This document shows positions 26,700-36,355 of a DNA stretch of 64,000 nucleotides, one piece after another. The stretch comes from Gracilibacillus halotolerans (GTDB lineage: Bacteria; Bacillota; Bacilli; Bacillales; Amphibacillaceae), in assembly GCF_014206945.1 (NCBI RefSeq), contig NZ_JACHON010000012.1, positions 1 through 64,000 of the forward strand. Reading direction: 5' to 3'. A program made the position numbers and the translations under genes. Position 1 is the first letter of the stretch; each line of letters starts with the position of its first letter. Below the pieces are notes generated by a model. That model searched no databases and was not told where the DNA came from. It saw only the letters and a list, made by a program, of their open reading frames with translations.

Positions 26700-28082
26700 T
26701 TATTCGCCTCTTGCAGCATTCGCACTTTCAATCGATTGATTCAACTGGTCTACAGCATTTTGGTACGTCTCATCTACTTCCCCACCATTATACACGGTTT
26801 CTAAAGCTGTTTCGATAATTCGACGTCCTTCTGGAATCATATCCATGATTGCTCCTTGTGTCGCATAAGAGGAAGTGGTTGATTGCAATTGATCTACGGT
26901 TACTCGTAATTGAGGCATTTCCGCATATGCATCTTTCACTAATTCTTCGTTATAAGCTTCAGGATTAATTGCAAAATAGCCTGTTTCTACATGCCATTCT
27001 GCTTGCACTTCTTTAGTTTGTAAGTATTTCATAAATTCCCACGCCGCATCTTTCTCCGCTTGGTCTTTATCGTCAACCATCCACAGACTTGCTCCACCGA
27101 TTACTACCCCTTCTCTTTCGGTATTCTCAGGGTGTGGAATGAATGCTACTCCGACTTCAAAATCTGCATTATCAATCACATCTCTCGCACTAGCTGAAGA
27201 TTGCATAAACATAGCAACATCTCCCGCTAGAAAACCTGAAACCATGCTGTCTCCATCCGTTCCATAGTTAGCAAACGTCTCCTCTTCTATCATTGTTTCT
27301 ACCCATTGGAAAATGGATTTTCCTTGTTCCTCTGTAAATCCAATTTCTGTTGGAGTATCTGTTCGGCCATTATCATTGTTCATTAAGAGCGCACCTTGAT
27401 TTGCTAATAGTTGTTCGAATAACCAACCATATGCTTGAAGCGCAAATCCCTTCATTTCTGAGTTATTTTGATGGATAGCTTTACTTGCCTCCATAATTTC
27501 TTCGAATGTACGTGGTGGTGTTTCACCATCTAATCCTGCTGCCTCAAATGCATCTTTGTTATAGTACATTACGGGTGTTGAAGAGTTAAATGGCATCGAA
27601 TAAAACGTATCATCAATTTTGTAGTAATTAATAATATTCTCTTCTAATCCAGTCATATCGTAATTGTCTTTATCTACATAGTTTTGAATAGGTTCAATAT
27701 GTCCACTATTAATCATTGACATCGTTCCAATTTCAAACACCTGGATCATGGTGGGTGCTGTCTCCGTTCCCGCAACAGTATGAAACTTCGTCAGTGCTTC
27801 GTCATACGTACCTTGGTACTCTGCATTTACTTGAATGTCATCTTGAGAATTGTTGTAATCATCTACAATTTTCTCAAGTGCTCCTTGAGCCGCTCCACCC
27901 ATCGCGTGCCAGAAGGTGACGACTTGCTTTTCATTTGTATCCTCACTAGGAGTAGGAGTTTCCGTCTCCTGATTTGTAGATGTTTCCGTCTCCGCTTGAT
28001 CCTCACTTGCTTCTGCATTTGTACAAGCTGCTAATACCAGTGTTAAAAAAATAACGAAACCTACTGTTAACCACTTCTTCAT
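26700..28082 (-). CDS. ugpB: ABC transporter substrate-binding lipoprotein (UgpB-like)
   Basis: About 460 residues; the start at 28082 gives MKKWLTVGFVIFLTLVLAAC, a lipoprotein signal with lipobox LAAC, preceded by GGGGGAATG. A Thr/Glu/Gln-rich tether follows. The mature part has family-1 binding-protein features: VVTFWHAMGGAAQGALEKIV, TPVMYYNKDAFEAAGLD, VVIGGASLWMVDD. The FWHAMGG motif is typical of glycerol-3-phosphate/glycerophosphodiester binders. It belongs with the two permeases and ATPase upstream. Confidence 0.85.
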   Translation of the reverse strand: MKKWLTVGFVIFLTLVLAACTNAEASEDQAETETSTNQETETPTPSEDTNEKQVVTFWHAMGGAAQGALEKIVDDYNNSQDDIQVNAEYQGTYDEALTKFHTVAGTETAPTMIQVFEIGTMSMINSGHIEPIQNYVDKDNYDMTGLEENIINYYKIDDTFYSMPFNSSTPVMYYNKDAFEAAGLDGETPPRTFEEIMEASKAIHQNNSEMKGFALQAYGWLFEQLLANQGALLMNNDNGRTDTPTEIGFTEEQGKSIFQWVETMIEEETFANYGTDGDSMVSGFLAGDVAMFMQSSASARDVIDNADFEVGVAFIPHPENTEREGVVIGGASLWMVDDKDQAEKDAAWEFMKYLQTKEVQAEWHVETGYFAINPEAYNEELVKDAYAEMPQLRVTVDQLQSTTSSYATQGAIMDMIPEGRRIIETALETVYNGGEVDETYQNAVDQLNQSIESANAARGE

Positions 28083-28102
28083 GTTACATTCCCCCATTAC
28101 AT

Positions 28103-28921
28103 TTATTTTAAAGCACCTTCTGCAAGTCCTTGTTGCAGCTTTTTTTGACCGAGGAAAAGCAAGATTAACGTTGGTAAAACTACAATAATTGCTCCTGCCA
28201 TAATCATTCCCCAATCGTTTAACTGCTCTTGGGACTGCAGTTGGCGTAAACCAATTTGGACAGTTCTTGTTGTATCATCTGTCGTTGCTAATAAAGGCCA
28301 TAAATACATATTCCATGATGTCAAAAATCCATATACTCCTAGCGTGACGATACTCGACTTAGCCATCGGTAAAACAACGGTCAAGAAAAATTTCCAATCA
28401 CCAATTCCGGCAATTTCACTCGCCTCTTTTAACTCTTTTGGTATTTGTTTAAAAGACTGTCGCAATAGAAAGGTTCCAAAAGCCATCGCAAAAAATGGAA
28501 TCGTTAAGCCAGAGTATGTATTCATCCAACCTAAATCTCGGATTGTTTGAAAGTTTGGTATAATAGAAGCTTCAAAAGGTACCATCATAGTAGCTATAAA
28601 GATAAAAAACAATAAATCTCTTCCTTTAAAATTAATGAACACAAACGCATACGCAGAAAGGCTTGATAGTGTTAGCTGTCCTAGCATAATGACGAGTGAG
28701 ACGATGAGACTATTAATAAAAAAATGTAGCAGCCGAGAATTTTCTAATACGTGTACATAGTTATCTAGTGTTAAGGAGGATGGCAGCCAATTTCCCATCA
28801 TAATTTCTTGGTTAGACATAAAGCTCATTGAAAGGGCAATGATAGCTGGCGCAAACACTAGAAAAGCTGAAACTACTAATAATGCATAAAAGGTGAGCTT
28901 TTGATAGATTGGCATCCTCAC
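28103..28921 (-). CDS. ugpE: ABC transporter permease (UgpE-like)
   Basis: A 272-residue inner-membrane permease with six membrane segments and the EAA loop (ELKEASEIAGIGDWKFFLTVVLPMAKS), which docks to the ATPase. It is of the MalG/UgpE class. It overlaps the upstream permease gene by four bases, so translation is coupled. It lies 20 bases ahead of the binding-protein gene. Confidence 0.88.
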   Translation of the reverse strand: MRMPIYQKLTFYALLVVSAFLVFAPAIIALSMSFMSNQEIMMGNWLPSSLTLDNYVHVLENSRLLHFFINSLIVSLVIMLGQLTLSSLSAYAFVFINFKGRDLLFFIFIATMMVPFEASIIPNFQTIRDLGWMNTYSGLTIPFFAMAFGTFLLRQSFKQIPKELKEASEIAGIGDWKFFLTVVLPMAKSSIVTLGVYGFLTSWNMYLWPLLATTDDTTRTVQIGLRQLQSQEQLNDWGMIMAGAIIVVLPTLILLFLGQKKLQQGLAEGALK

Positions 28922-29856
28922 TGATAATGCACCTTCCTTTCACCAAGTTTGAATTGAATAAATGTCAGAAGGAGAATCAGTATAAAAAGAATAATAGCTT
29001 GTGCACTCGCAGCTCCATGCTTGTAATTCATAAATGCTTCCTGATAAATCGAGTAAACAATCACATTTGTCTCATTTTGCGGACCGCCGCGTGTTAACAT
29101 ATCTACTTGTCCAAACGTTTGAAATGCATTAATAAATGAAACCGTAATAACAAAGAATAGTGTTGGTGAAAGCATCGGTATTGTAATTCGTCGCAGTTTA
29201 TAAAAGTAGCCCGCACCATCAATATCAGCACTTTCATACAAATAGCGATCAATCGATTGTAATCCGCCTAATAAGATGAGAAAGGTAAACCCAATATTCA
29301 TCCAAATGGTAGAAATTGAGACGGAAAACAATGCCCAATCCGGATCCGTTAACCAGCCTATTGAATCGACCCCAAATGTGGCTAACATTTGATTTAACCA
29401 GCCAATCGTTGGATGGAATAAAAACATCCAAAATACAGAAGCAGCGGCAACGGATATTCCCATTGTTGAGGAAAATATCGTTCGAAATATCCCGATTCCT
29501 TTTAATTTTTCATTTGCTAATAATGCGAGAAACAAACTTATTACAATCGTTCCAGGCACCGTATAAACGACAAACAAGAAGGTCACTTCTAGACTTTTCT
29601 GAAAAATTGGGGATATAAAGAGTTGTTTATAATTCTCTAATCCAACATAGACAGTCGTTGCACCACTAGCATCTGTCAAGTAAAAGCTTAAGTAAATTGT
29701 TTTAGCCAATGGATAAAATAGAAACACACTAAATAATAGAATTGAAGGTAGTAAGAATAATAACCCTTTTAAGAATGAATGAAGTCGCTGTCGTTTCCTA
29801 GCTTTGTTCCATACTTTCGCATAAGCTTGTTCTGATTGGATTACAAACTCTGTCAT
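28918..29856 (-). CDS. ugpA: ABC transporter permease (UgpA-like)
   Basis: A 312-residue MalF/UgpA-class permease with six membrane segments and the EAA region (YLYESADIDGAGYFYKLRRITIPMLSPT). The N-terminus is basic (KARKRQRLHSFLKG) before the first membrane segment. It overlaps both neighbours by four bases, as is usual in such operons. Confidence 0.88.
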   Translation of the reverse strand: MTEFVIQSEQAYAKVWNKARKRQRLHSFLKGLLFLLPSILLFSVFLFYPLAKTIYLSFYLTDASGATTVYVGLENYKQLFISPIFQKSLEVTFLFVVYTVPGTIVISLFLALLANEKLKGIGIFRTIFSSTMGISVAAASVFWMFLFHPTIGWLNQMLATFGVDSIGWLTDPDWALFSVSISTIWMNIGFTFLILLGGLQSIDRYLYESADIDGAGYFYKLRRITIPMLSPTLFFVITVSFINAFQTFGQVDMLTRGGPQNETNVIVYSIYQEAFMNYKHGAASAQAIILFILILLLTFIQFKLGERKVHYQ

Positions 29857-30956
29857 ATTGCAACAACCTCATCTTCTTTTGCATGAACTCTAGCAGGCTG
29901 AATAAGCTCCTCTGTTACTGGATCGAAGAAGCTTAAATATTCTTCAGTAAGGGAAACTTTTACTTTATCTCCTGCTTTTAGTTGCCATTGTCCAATCCAC
30001 TTTGCCGTCCAATAATCGTTTCCTACAGAGAACGTTATCGATGTTTCATTGCCTAAATGTTCGACAGTTATTACCTCTAATTCATGTGTCGCCGTTTCAT
30101 CGGTGGCATGTTGAATATGCTCTGCGCGAATGCCAACAATCAACTCTTTTTTTGGTAGGAAGGTATCTCTCAATGGAATTTTCAATTCATCTGTAATATA
30201 AAGCTGGTTATCTTGTACCTTAGCGCGTGTTAAATTAATCTTTGGTGAGCCGATAAAGGATGCTACAAATAAATTTGCTGGCTCATTATATAACGTGATA
30301 GGATCTCCCACTTGTTGTATTTCTCCGTCATGAAGGACCATAATTCTGTCTCCCATTGTCATCGCTTCTACTTGATCATGTGTTACGTAAACAAGAGTTA
30401 AACCTAATTGCTGCTGTAATCTTTTAATTTCCATACGCATGTGTGCACGTAGCTTTGCATCTAAATTAGATAGTGGTTCATCCATTAGACAAATTGGTGC
30501 TTGACTAACAACTGCACGAGCTAATGCAACCCGCTGTCTTTGTCCACCTGACAATTGTTTAGGCTTTCGTTTTAACAAGTCACCTAACCCCATCATCTCC
30601 GCTGTTTCCATTAATCGTTTCTTTTGTTCACTCTTACTCACTTTACGAGCATGAAGGCCAAAAAGTATATTTTGTTCAACCGTTAAATGAGGATAAAGTG
30701 CATAATTTTGAAATACCATTGAGAGATTTCTTTCTTTCGGTCGTAAATGATTCACAACGTTTCCGTTCATCTTTAATAAACCACCTGAAATTTCTTCGAG
30801 ACCCGCAATCATTCGTAGTAGAGTGCTTTTACCAGATCCAGATGGGCCAACTAGAACAAAAAACTCTCCTTCGCTAATTTCGAGATTAATACCATCTAAT
30901 ACATTTTGTTGATGATCATATGTTTTTTTGAGATTTTCCATTTCAATATGACTCAT
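29853..30956 (-). CDS. ugpC: ABC transporter ATP-binding protein (UgpC/MsmK-like)
   Basis: A 367-residue importer ATPase. Walker A is GPSGSGKST, the signature LSGGQRQRVA, Walker B ICLMDEPLSNLD, and the H-loop VYVTHDQ. The C-terminal TOBE/regulatory domain follows residue 240. The start is ATG 30956, with GAGGAGGGAG upstream, 12 codons inside the longest frame. First gene of the importer operon. Specificity (glycerol 3-phosphate or its diesters) is inferred from the linked ugpQ. Confidence 0.9.
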   Translation of the reverse strand: MSHIEMENLKKTYDHQQNVLDGINLEISEGEFFVLVGPSGSGKSTLLRMIAGLEEISGGLLKMNGNVVNHLRPKERNLSMVFQNYALYPHLTVEQNILFGLHARKVSKSEQKKRLMETAEMMGLGDLLKRKPKQLSGGQRQRVALARAVVSQAPICLMDEPLSNLDAKLRAHMRMEIKRLQQQLGLTLVYVTHDQVEAMTMGDRIMVLHDGEIQQVGDPITLYNEPANLFVASFIGSPKINLTRAKVQDNQLYITDELKIPLRDTFLPKKELIVGIRAEHIQHATDETATHELEVITVEHLGNETSITFSVGNDYWTAKWIGQWQLKAGDKVKVSLTEEYLSFFDPVTEELIQPARVHAKEDEVVAI

Positions 30957-31200
30957 GTAAATCTCCCTCCTCACTACGTGTTCTAACGCCATTAAAACAT
31001 ATAAAAAATACCATTTGGGGAAATTTACAGGAATTAATCTATAACTTTACTTTCTATCCATAAACGTTACATAACCTTTATAAAATTAATAAAATAGTTG
31101 ATTTACTAGTGAGAAAAGTCCTGCTTCAGAGGTTCTAGTAGAAATATTTAATATAGGTTAGAGGAAATTTTTTTGGTATACCGTTATTAATCTTCATCAA

Positions 31201-31296
31201 ACATTAGATTCACATCACCCAACATCAGATAACTCTCGTGAACATTAGATTCATAACACACAACATCGGATAACTCCCTTACACATAAGATCCAAC
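31201..31296. repeat. 41-bp tandem repeat (two full units plus part of a third)
   Basis: Units at 31201-31241 and 31242-31282 share ACATTAGATTCA, AACATC-GATAACTC and similar ends; a third begins ACATAAGATCC at 31283. They lie in the 386-base gap between the importer operon and the kinase gene, directly beyond the kinase terminator. No coding potential. Confidence 0.75.
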
Positions 31297-31329
31297 AAAA
31301 AAAAGAAGAAGCTTATTATAAGCCTCTTC
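31294..31329 (-). terminator. Terminator of the FGGY kinase gene
   Basis: GAAGAAGCTTAT and TATAAGCCTCTTC form a stem with one mismatch. On the minus strand it is followed by eight Ts. Confidence 0.85.
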
Positions 31330-31342
31330 CTCACGATTCAAA

Positions 31343-32941
31343 TTATTTTAAATTTTCTACAGCAGCTCTTTCGATTGCTAGACCTTTTACGTAACGATCC
31401 ATAAATTGTTCATAACCTGTTACATCTACTTGATCTGGATGAATCGTAGCTACCTCTTGATTAGCAAATACTTTATTATTTAGAAAATCATCTAAGGTTT
31501 CATTGTTTTCTTTATTGATCATATATGAAGCTAGTAGAGCAATTCCCCACGCTCCGCCTTCACCAGCAGTATTCATTACTGACACCGGTACATTAAGTGC
31601 TCCGGCCATAATTTTTTGACCAACACCCTCTGTTTTGAATAAACCACCGTGTCCTAGGATTTCATCCAATTGAACTTTTTCTTCTTTTAAAAGAATATCC
31701 ATACCTATCTTAAGTGCGCCTAATGCTGAGAATAAATGAACGCGCATGAAGTTAGCCAAGTTGAAATTACTCTCCGAGGACCGAACAAATAATGGTCTGC
31801 CTTCTTCAAAGTGAGTCATGTGCTCACCTGAGAGATAACCGAAGGATAATAGGCCACCAGCATCACTGTCACCTTCGAGTGCTAACTTGTACAATGTACC
31901 ATACAGTGTGTCCATATCTAAGTTTACACCAATATTTTCCGCAAACTCACCAAATAATCCAACCCATGCATTTAAATCAGAGGTACAGTTATTTGAGTGT
32001 GCCATAGCAACTAAATTCCCTGTTGGTGTCGTAACTAAATCTATTTCTGTATGAACCTTTGATAATTCTTTTTCTAGCACAACCATTGCAAATACAGATG
32101 TACCAGCGGACACGTTACCAGTGCGTTTCGCCACACTGTTCGTTGCTACCATTCCAGTTCCTGCATCTCCTTCAGGCGGACATAGAGGAATCCCTGCTAC
32201 CAATTCTCCACTCACATCTAACAGCTTTGCACCTTCAACCGTTAGTGAACCAGCCTCTTCACCGGCAACACGTACTTCAGGCAAAATTTCTTCCAGCTTC
32301 CAAGGTACATTTGTTGGCTCTATTAATTGGTCAAATTGTTGAATCATTGTAGGATGAAATGTCTTTGCTTCTAAGTCAATCGGAAATACACCCGACGCTT
32401 CCCCAACACCGAGAATTTTTTCTCCTGTTAGCTTCCAATGTATATAGCCTGCTATCGTTGTTATAAAACTTACTTCTTTCACATGCTCTTCTTTATTTAG
32501 GATGGCTTGATAGAGATGAGCGATACTCCATCTTTGAGGGATATTGTATTGAAATAATTCCGTTAATTCCTTTGAAGCCTGTCCAGTAAAATTATTGCGC
32601 CACGTTCTAAATGGAACAAGCATCTCACCTTCTTGATTAAAAGCCATATAACCATGCATCATCCCGCTAAAACCAATAGCTGCTATTTTCTTTAATTGGA
32701 CCCCGTACTGTTTCTGTACATCACTAGCCATGTCTCGGTAGCTATCTTGGACACCCTTCCAAATATCTTCTTCACTATATGTCCATATATTATCTACATA
32801 GCTATTCTCCCATTCATGACCACCGGAAGCTATTGGTTCACCATTCTCTCCAATAAGTACGGACTTAATGCGTGTTGATCCGAGCTCTATTCCCAGCACT
32901 GCATTACCATCTTCAATAAACCTTTGTACTTGAACACTCAT
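31343..32941 (-). CDS. FGGY-family sugar kinase, probable L-ribulokinase
   Basis: A 532-residue two-domain sugar kinase. The N-terminal phosphate-binding motif is [14 protein letters not shown]; the sugar-contact region includes [14 protein letters not shown]; the C-terminal ATP region has [10 protein letters not shown] and [18 protein letters not shown]. It resembles the divergent FGGY group found next to arabinose genes rather than classical AraB. No araA or araD is beside it. Two AraR-type operators lie upstream, which strongly favours a role in L-arabinose/ribulose metabolism. The start is the ATG after a GGAGGAAAACAA site. Confidence 0.8.
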   Translation of the reverse strand: MSVQVQRFIEDGNAVLGIELGSTRIKSVLIGENGEPIASGGHEWENSYVDNIWTYSEEDIWKGVQDSYRDMASDVQKQYGVQLKKIAAIGFSGMMHGYMAFNQEGEMLVPFRTWRNNFTGQASKELTELFQYNIPQRWSIAHLYQAILNKEEHVKEVSFITTIAGYIHWKLTGEKILGVGEASGVFPIDLEAKTFHPTMIQQFDQLIEPTNVPWKLEEILPEVRVAGEEAGSLTVEGAKLLDVSGELVAGIPLCPPEGDAGTGMVATNSVAKRTGNVSAGTSVFAMVVLEKELSKVHTEIDLVTTPTGNLVAMAHSNNCTSDLNAWVGLFGEFAENIGVNLDMDTLYGTLYKLALEGDSDAGGLLSFGYLSGEHMTHFEEGRPLFVRSSESNFNLANFMRVHLFSALGALKIGMDILLKEEKVQLDEILGHGGLFKTEGVGQKIMAGALNVPVSVMNTAGEGGAWGIALLASYMINKENNETLDDFLNNKVFANQEVATIHPDQVDVTGYEQFMDRYVKGLAIERAAVENLK

Positions 32942-33042
32942 TTGTTTTCCTCCAACTCCATTAGATAATTGATGTTAATCCCGTTATATTACATATACTT
33001 TCTAACGAAATGTAATATGTTAGCGGATTGCACACACCCTTA

Positions 33043-33058
33043 ACTTGTACGTATGTTT
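33043..33058. promoter_or_regulatory. AraR-type operator, proximal
   Basis: ACTTGTACGTATGTTT matches the B. subtilis AraR box (A-TTTGTACGTACAA-T) in the TTGTACGTA core. It is about 100 bases upstream of the kinase start. Confidence 0.65.
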
Positions 33059-33156
33059 TATAACTCTACAATATTATGTTTCACGTATAGTTTCTTAGTG
33101 TAATCGTTATACTTATCATATCATCAATTAACTTAGAGCGTCAATCGTCTTTTTAA

Positions 33157-33174
33157 TCATGTACGTACAATGTG
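33157..33174. promoter_or_regulatory. AraR-type operator, distal
   Basis: TCATGTACGTACAATGTG contains the perfect palindrome TGTACGTACA (33160-33169). Centre-to-centre distance to the proximal box is about 114 bases, near eleven helical turns, suitable for looping by AraR dimers. The rest of the 335-base gap holds no gene. Confidence 0.7.
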
Positions 33175-33243
33175 GTTAATCATCTAATGAGCTTGTATAT
33201 TATTGTTCGTTCAGACGATTGTTACACATCCCGATAACAAAAA

Positions 33244-33268
33244 GCGGTAGGAATTTTGCTCCTACCGT
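33244..33268 (-). terminator. Terminator of cadA
   Basis: GCGGTAGGA and TCCTACCGT form the stem, loop ATTTTGC; on the minus strand CTTTTTG follows. Confidence 0.85.
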
Positions 33269-33276
33269 TTTTTTGT

Positions 33277-35391
33277 CTATTTATTTTTTACCTTCAATAA
33301 ACGCATGCTATTTAATGTGACTAGTAAAGTTGCACCCATGTCCGCAGCTATCGCGATCCATAATGTTAACCAGCCAGGAATGACAAGTAATAGAGCTACT
33401 ATTTTTATTCCTAGGGCAAAGGTAATATTTTGTTTAATTATCGATAAAGCACGTCGACTTAATTGAATCGTATATGGTAATTGTCTTAAATCGTCTGACA
33501 TTAATGCGATGTCAGCTGTTTCTAACGCTGTATCTGTTCCTGCTCCACCCATTGCTATCCCTACATTAGAACTGGCTAATGCAGGCGCATCGTTAACCCC
33601 GTCACCTACCATTGCTACCTGCTTATACTGGCTACGAAGTTTCTTAATCACGGATAGTTTATCTTCAGGTAATAAGTCCGATTGAACCGTAGATATTCCT
33701 GCTTCTATACCAATTGCTTCTGCTGTCTTTCGATTGTCACCTGTTAGCATCACAGTTTCTATTTGCCGCTCGTTTAATGAAGCTATTACTTCTCGCGCTG
33801 TCTCTCTTATTTCATCTGCTAAAGCAAGGGTTAACAGTAACTCTTGTTTTGTCCCTAATGAAATTACAGTCTTCCCCTCATCTTGCAACTGTGTTATTTT
33901 TGCTTCAATCTGACTTGGAATGGAACCAATAATATCCCGAAACAAATTTGGACTGCCAATAAAATATTCCGTACCATCAACTGTTGCTTTCACGCCTTTT
34001 CCAGTCAGCGATTGAAAGTTTTTTACCTCTATGGATTCAAAATGTATCCCTTGTCTATTCGCTTCTTCAACAATTGAAGTTGCAAGTGGATGTGTTGTGT
34101 TTTGTTCCATAGCTGCTGTTACCGATAGCAATTCTTTTTCTTCTCCATTCCAAACAATACTATCCGTGACAGTTGGTTTACCTTTCGTTAATGTACCAGT
34201 TTTATCGAATGCAATTGCCTTCACTCTACCCATTTCTTCTAAATAGACTCCGCCTTTAATTAACACACCTTGCTTCGCAGCATTCCCTATCGCTGTAACT
34301 ACTGCAACAGGTGTCGACACAACTAACGCACATGGACAACCAACAACTAATACTGCTAATCCTTGATAGATCCATGTCATCCATACTCCTCCGAAGAACA
34401 ATGGAGGAATAACGGCAATCAATAAGGCAATTACTAGTATTAAGGGTGTATAATATTTAGCGAATTTATCAACAAACTGTTGAGAGGGAGCACGTTCAGC
34501 CTGCGCTTCTTCCACTAAATGAATAATTTTTGCCAGCGTTGTATCTTCCACTCTCTTTGTCACTCTAATTTCTAAAAGGCCTTCTCCATTTAACGTTCCT
34601 GCAAAGACTTCTTCTCCTTTATCTCTTGCAACTGGTAAACTCTCACCTGTTATTGTTGCTTGATTTATCGTTGAACTCCCTTCAATAATAATTCCGTCCA
34701 TCGGTAATTGCTCTCCTGGTTTAACAATGACTACATCATTAACGCGGATGTCCTCTACTGCAATATGTTGCTCTTGGTTGTTTCGCCTTACGAGAGCTTC
34801 TTTTGGTGATAAATCCATTAGTGATTCGATAGATTGACGAGCTTTATCCATTGAGTACTTCTCTAGCGCCTCACTAATAGCAAATAATATGACCACTGTT
34901 GCGCCTTCTAGCCATTCACCAATTATTACAGCTCCAATGATAGCAATCGTCATTAGTGTATTCATATCAAAGTGAACTTTAGCTAAATTTTCCAAACCTC
35001 TTATAAAAAGGGTGTATCCGCCAATTACGATAGATAAACCATACCCAATTGTAGATATCACACTATGTTCACCCGTATACAAAGCGCTAATTATTAAAAT
35101 AAGAGCCGCTATATACACTTTAATCGTTTCTCTTTGTTTCCAAAATGGGACACGTTTTATTTGGCGTTCTTTTTCTCCTCGGATTTTTAGGTTTTCGAAC
35201 GCCCCAGCTTTTTCTATTTCTTCAATTGTCGTATTTCCTTGTACATATATTTTAGATGCACCAAAATTCACCTTAGCATCCTTCACACCAGGCAATTCTT
35301 TTACATTGTTTTCAAAAGTGGCTGCGCAATTCGTACAAGACAATCCTTGGACACGGTAAGTGTTCATTTCTTTCTCCATTAATTCAGACAT
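33277..35391 (-). CDS. cadA: Heavy-metal P1B-type ATPase, Cd/Zn/Pb exporter
   Basis: It pumps Cd2+, Zn2+ or Pb2+ out of the cell using ATP. About 704 residues. An N-terminal heavy-metal-associated domain carries CTNC. Transmembrane helices frame [15 protein letters not shown] with the CPC ion motif. The phosphorylation loop is [12 protein letters not shown], with later TGDN and [11 protein letters not shown] motifs, and the final helices complete the P1B-2 layout. The start could be ATG 35391 (AGGAG upstream) or the ATG eight codons inside, preceded by GGAGAAAGAA. It overlaps the end of cadC by eight bases. Confidence 0.93.
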   Translation of the reverse strand: MSELMEKEMNTYRVQGLSCTNCAATFENNVKELPGVKDAKVNFGASKIYVQGNTTIEEIEKAGAFENLKIRGEKERQIKRVPFWKQRETIKVYIAALILIISALYTGEHSVISTIGYGLSIVIGGYTLFIRGLENLAKVHFDMNTLMTIAIIGAVIIGEWLEGATVVILFAISEALEKYSMDKARQSIESLMDLSPKEALVRRNNQEQHIAVEDIRVNDVVIVKPGEQLPMDGIIIEGSSTINQATITGESLPVARDKGEEVFAGTLNGEGLLEIRVTKRVEDTTLAKIIHLVEEAQAERAPSQQFVDKFAKYYTPLILVIALLIAVIPPLFFGGVWMTWIYQGLAVLVVGCPCALVVSTPVAVVTAIGNAAKQGVLIKGGVYLEEMGRVKAIAFDKTGTLTKGKPTVTDSIVWNGEEKELLSVTAAMEQNTTHPLATSIVEEANRQGIHFESIEVKNFQSLTGKGVKATVDGTEYFIGSPNLFRDIIGSIPSQIEAKITQLQDEGKTVISLGTKQELLLTLALADEIRETAREVIASLNERQIETVMLTGDNRKTAEAIGIEAGISTVQSDLLPEDKLSVIKKLRSQYKQVAMVGDGVNDAPALASSNVGIAMGGAGTDTALETADIALMSDDLRQLPYTIQLSRRALSIIKQNITFALGIKIVALLLVIPGWLTLWIAIAADMGATLLVTLNSMRLLKVKNK

Positions 35392-35752
35392 ATTCACTCA
35401 TCTCCTGACGATTAGCTAATGCAAGCATCATAATTTGCTTGATGTGTGAATTACTTAATGAATAGAAAGCAAGCTTACCTTCTTTACGAAACGACACAAG
35501 CCCTTCCTTGTGCAAAGTTCGCAAGTGATGTGAGGCATTCGCTACTGACACACCAATTATATTTGCTATATCACATACACATAATTCTTGCTCCTGACAT
35601 AAGGCGTATGTAATTTTAGCGCGATTTTCGTCCGCAATTGCCTTTAGCAATTTTGCTGCAGCCGTAATATTCGTTTGCTCTATATCGTTACGTATTCGAT
35701 TAACTTTTTCTTCATCATAACAAAAAACATCACACGTATCTTTCTTACTCAT
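35384..35752 (-). CDS. cadC: CadC, ArsR/SmtB-family metal-responsive repressor
   Basis: A 122-residue winged-helix repressor. Counting from ATG 35752, Cys7 and Cys11 (DTCDVFC) and Cys58 and Cys60 (LCVC) fall at exactly the positions of the metal-binding Cys of plasmid pI258 CadC. The recognition helix region is [16 protein letters not shown]. Metal binding releases it from DNA and derepresses cadCA. GGTGATTGG precedes the ATG. Two matching operators lie upstream. Confidence 0.94.
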   Translation of the reverse strand: MSKKDTCDVFCYDEEKVNRIRNDIEQTNITAAAKLLKAIADENRAKITYALCQEQELCVCDIANIIGVSVANASHHLRTLHKEGLVSFRKEGKLAFYSLSNSHIKQIMMLALANRQEMSEYV

Positions 35753-35768
35753 ATCCAATCACCAAGCC

Positions 35769-35790
35769 TATTCAAATATTCATTTGAATA
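35769..35790. promoter_or_regulatory. CadC operator, proximal
   Basis: A perfect inverted repeat, TATTCAAAT, 4 bases, ATTTGAATA, lies 17 bases ahead of cadC. It fits the ArsR/SmtB operator class. Confidence 0.85.
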
Positions 35791-35816
35791 TATTGTATAC
35801 CTTAAACTTATATCAA

Positions 35817-35832
35817 TCAAATAAATGTTTGA
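35817..35832. promoter_or_regulatory. CadC operator-like site, distal
   Basis: TCAAATAAATGTTTGA contains the half-sites TCAAA and TTTGA in the same arrangement as the proximal operator. Weaker than the proximal one. Confidence 0.55.
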
Positions 35833-35862
35833 ATGATAACGAATTGCACACCAAATAAAAAT

Positions 35863-35881
35863 AGACCGGCACTGCCAGTCT
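35863..35881. terminator. Terminator 3' of the cadC leader side / VOC gene
   Basis: AGACCGGCA and TGCCAGTCT form a 9-bp stem with one mismatch. It follows the minus-strand VOC gene (stop at 35904). Confidence 0.6.
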
Positions 35882-35903
35882 AACGTATTTATCTTATAGA
35901 ATT

Positions 35904-36275
35904 TCATCTAGCTTCTACTACTTGAATCATTTCTAGCCGATTGCCAAAAGGATCTCTACATTCAAACCTTTCAAAGCCTGGAATCGGAATAGAGGAGAGT
36001 ATTTCTATATGATTCTCTTTTAATCGGTTTCTCCAATATTCTATATCATTCACTTGATACGCTATATGCGCTTTTGTTTTCGTTCTATCAAATCCATCTT
36101 CTGTCCCTACATGTAACTCCTGGTTACCAAGTTTTAACCAAAAGCCACCTCTATCTTTTAACGAAGTTGGTTTTTCTACCTCTGTTAGTCCTAACACACC
36201 ACAATAAAAAGCTCTTCCTTTGTCTTCTGCTCCCTTAGGGATTGTTACCTGCGCATGATGTAATCCAATAATCAT
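35904..36275 (-). CDS. VOC-superfamily (glyoxalase/dioxygenase fold) protein
   Basis: A 123-residue single-module vicinal-oxygen-chelate protein. It has GLHHAQVTIPKGAEDKGRAF at the N-terminus, KAHIAYQVNDIEYW in the middle and FECRDPFGNRLEMIQ at the C-terminus. The His and Glu are candidate metal ligands. The RDPFGNRLE ending is common in glyoxalase-like and fosfomycin-resistance-like relatives; the substrate is unknown. GGGGAGTGAGAAGGT precedes the ATG. Confidence 0.82.
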   Translation of the reverse strand: MIIGLHHAQVTIPKGAEDKGRAFYCGVLGLTEVEKPTSLKDRGGFWLKLGNQELHVGTEDGFDRTKTKAHIAYQVNDIEYWRNRLKENHIEILSSIPIPGFERFECRDPFGNRLEMIQVVEAR

Positions 36276-36355
36276 ACCTTCTCACTCCCCGCCTTTTTGT
36301 ATTCCTTTCTATTATACACTAATAAGAGGAATATTTTTACAGGTGGAAGAGTACC

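Noticed and set aside
31040-31110. Possible PhoP (Pho box) repeats ahead of the ugp-like operon
   Set aside because: TTTAT-like motifs recur with about 10-11-bp spacing but do not match TTAACA closely; AT-rich background explains them.
31201-31296. CRISPR array
   Set aside because: The 41-bp units are contiguous with no unique spacers.
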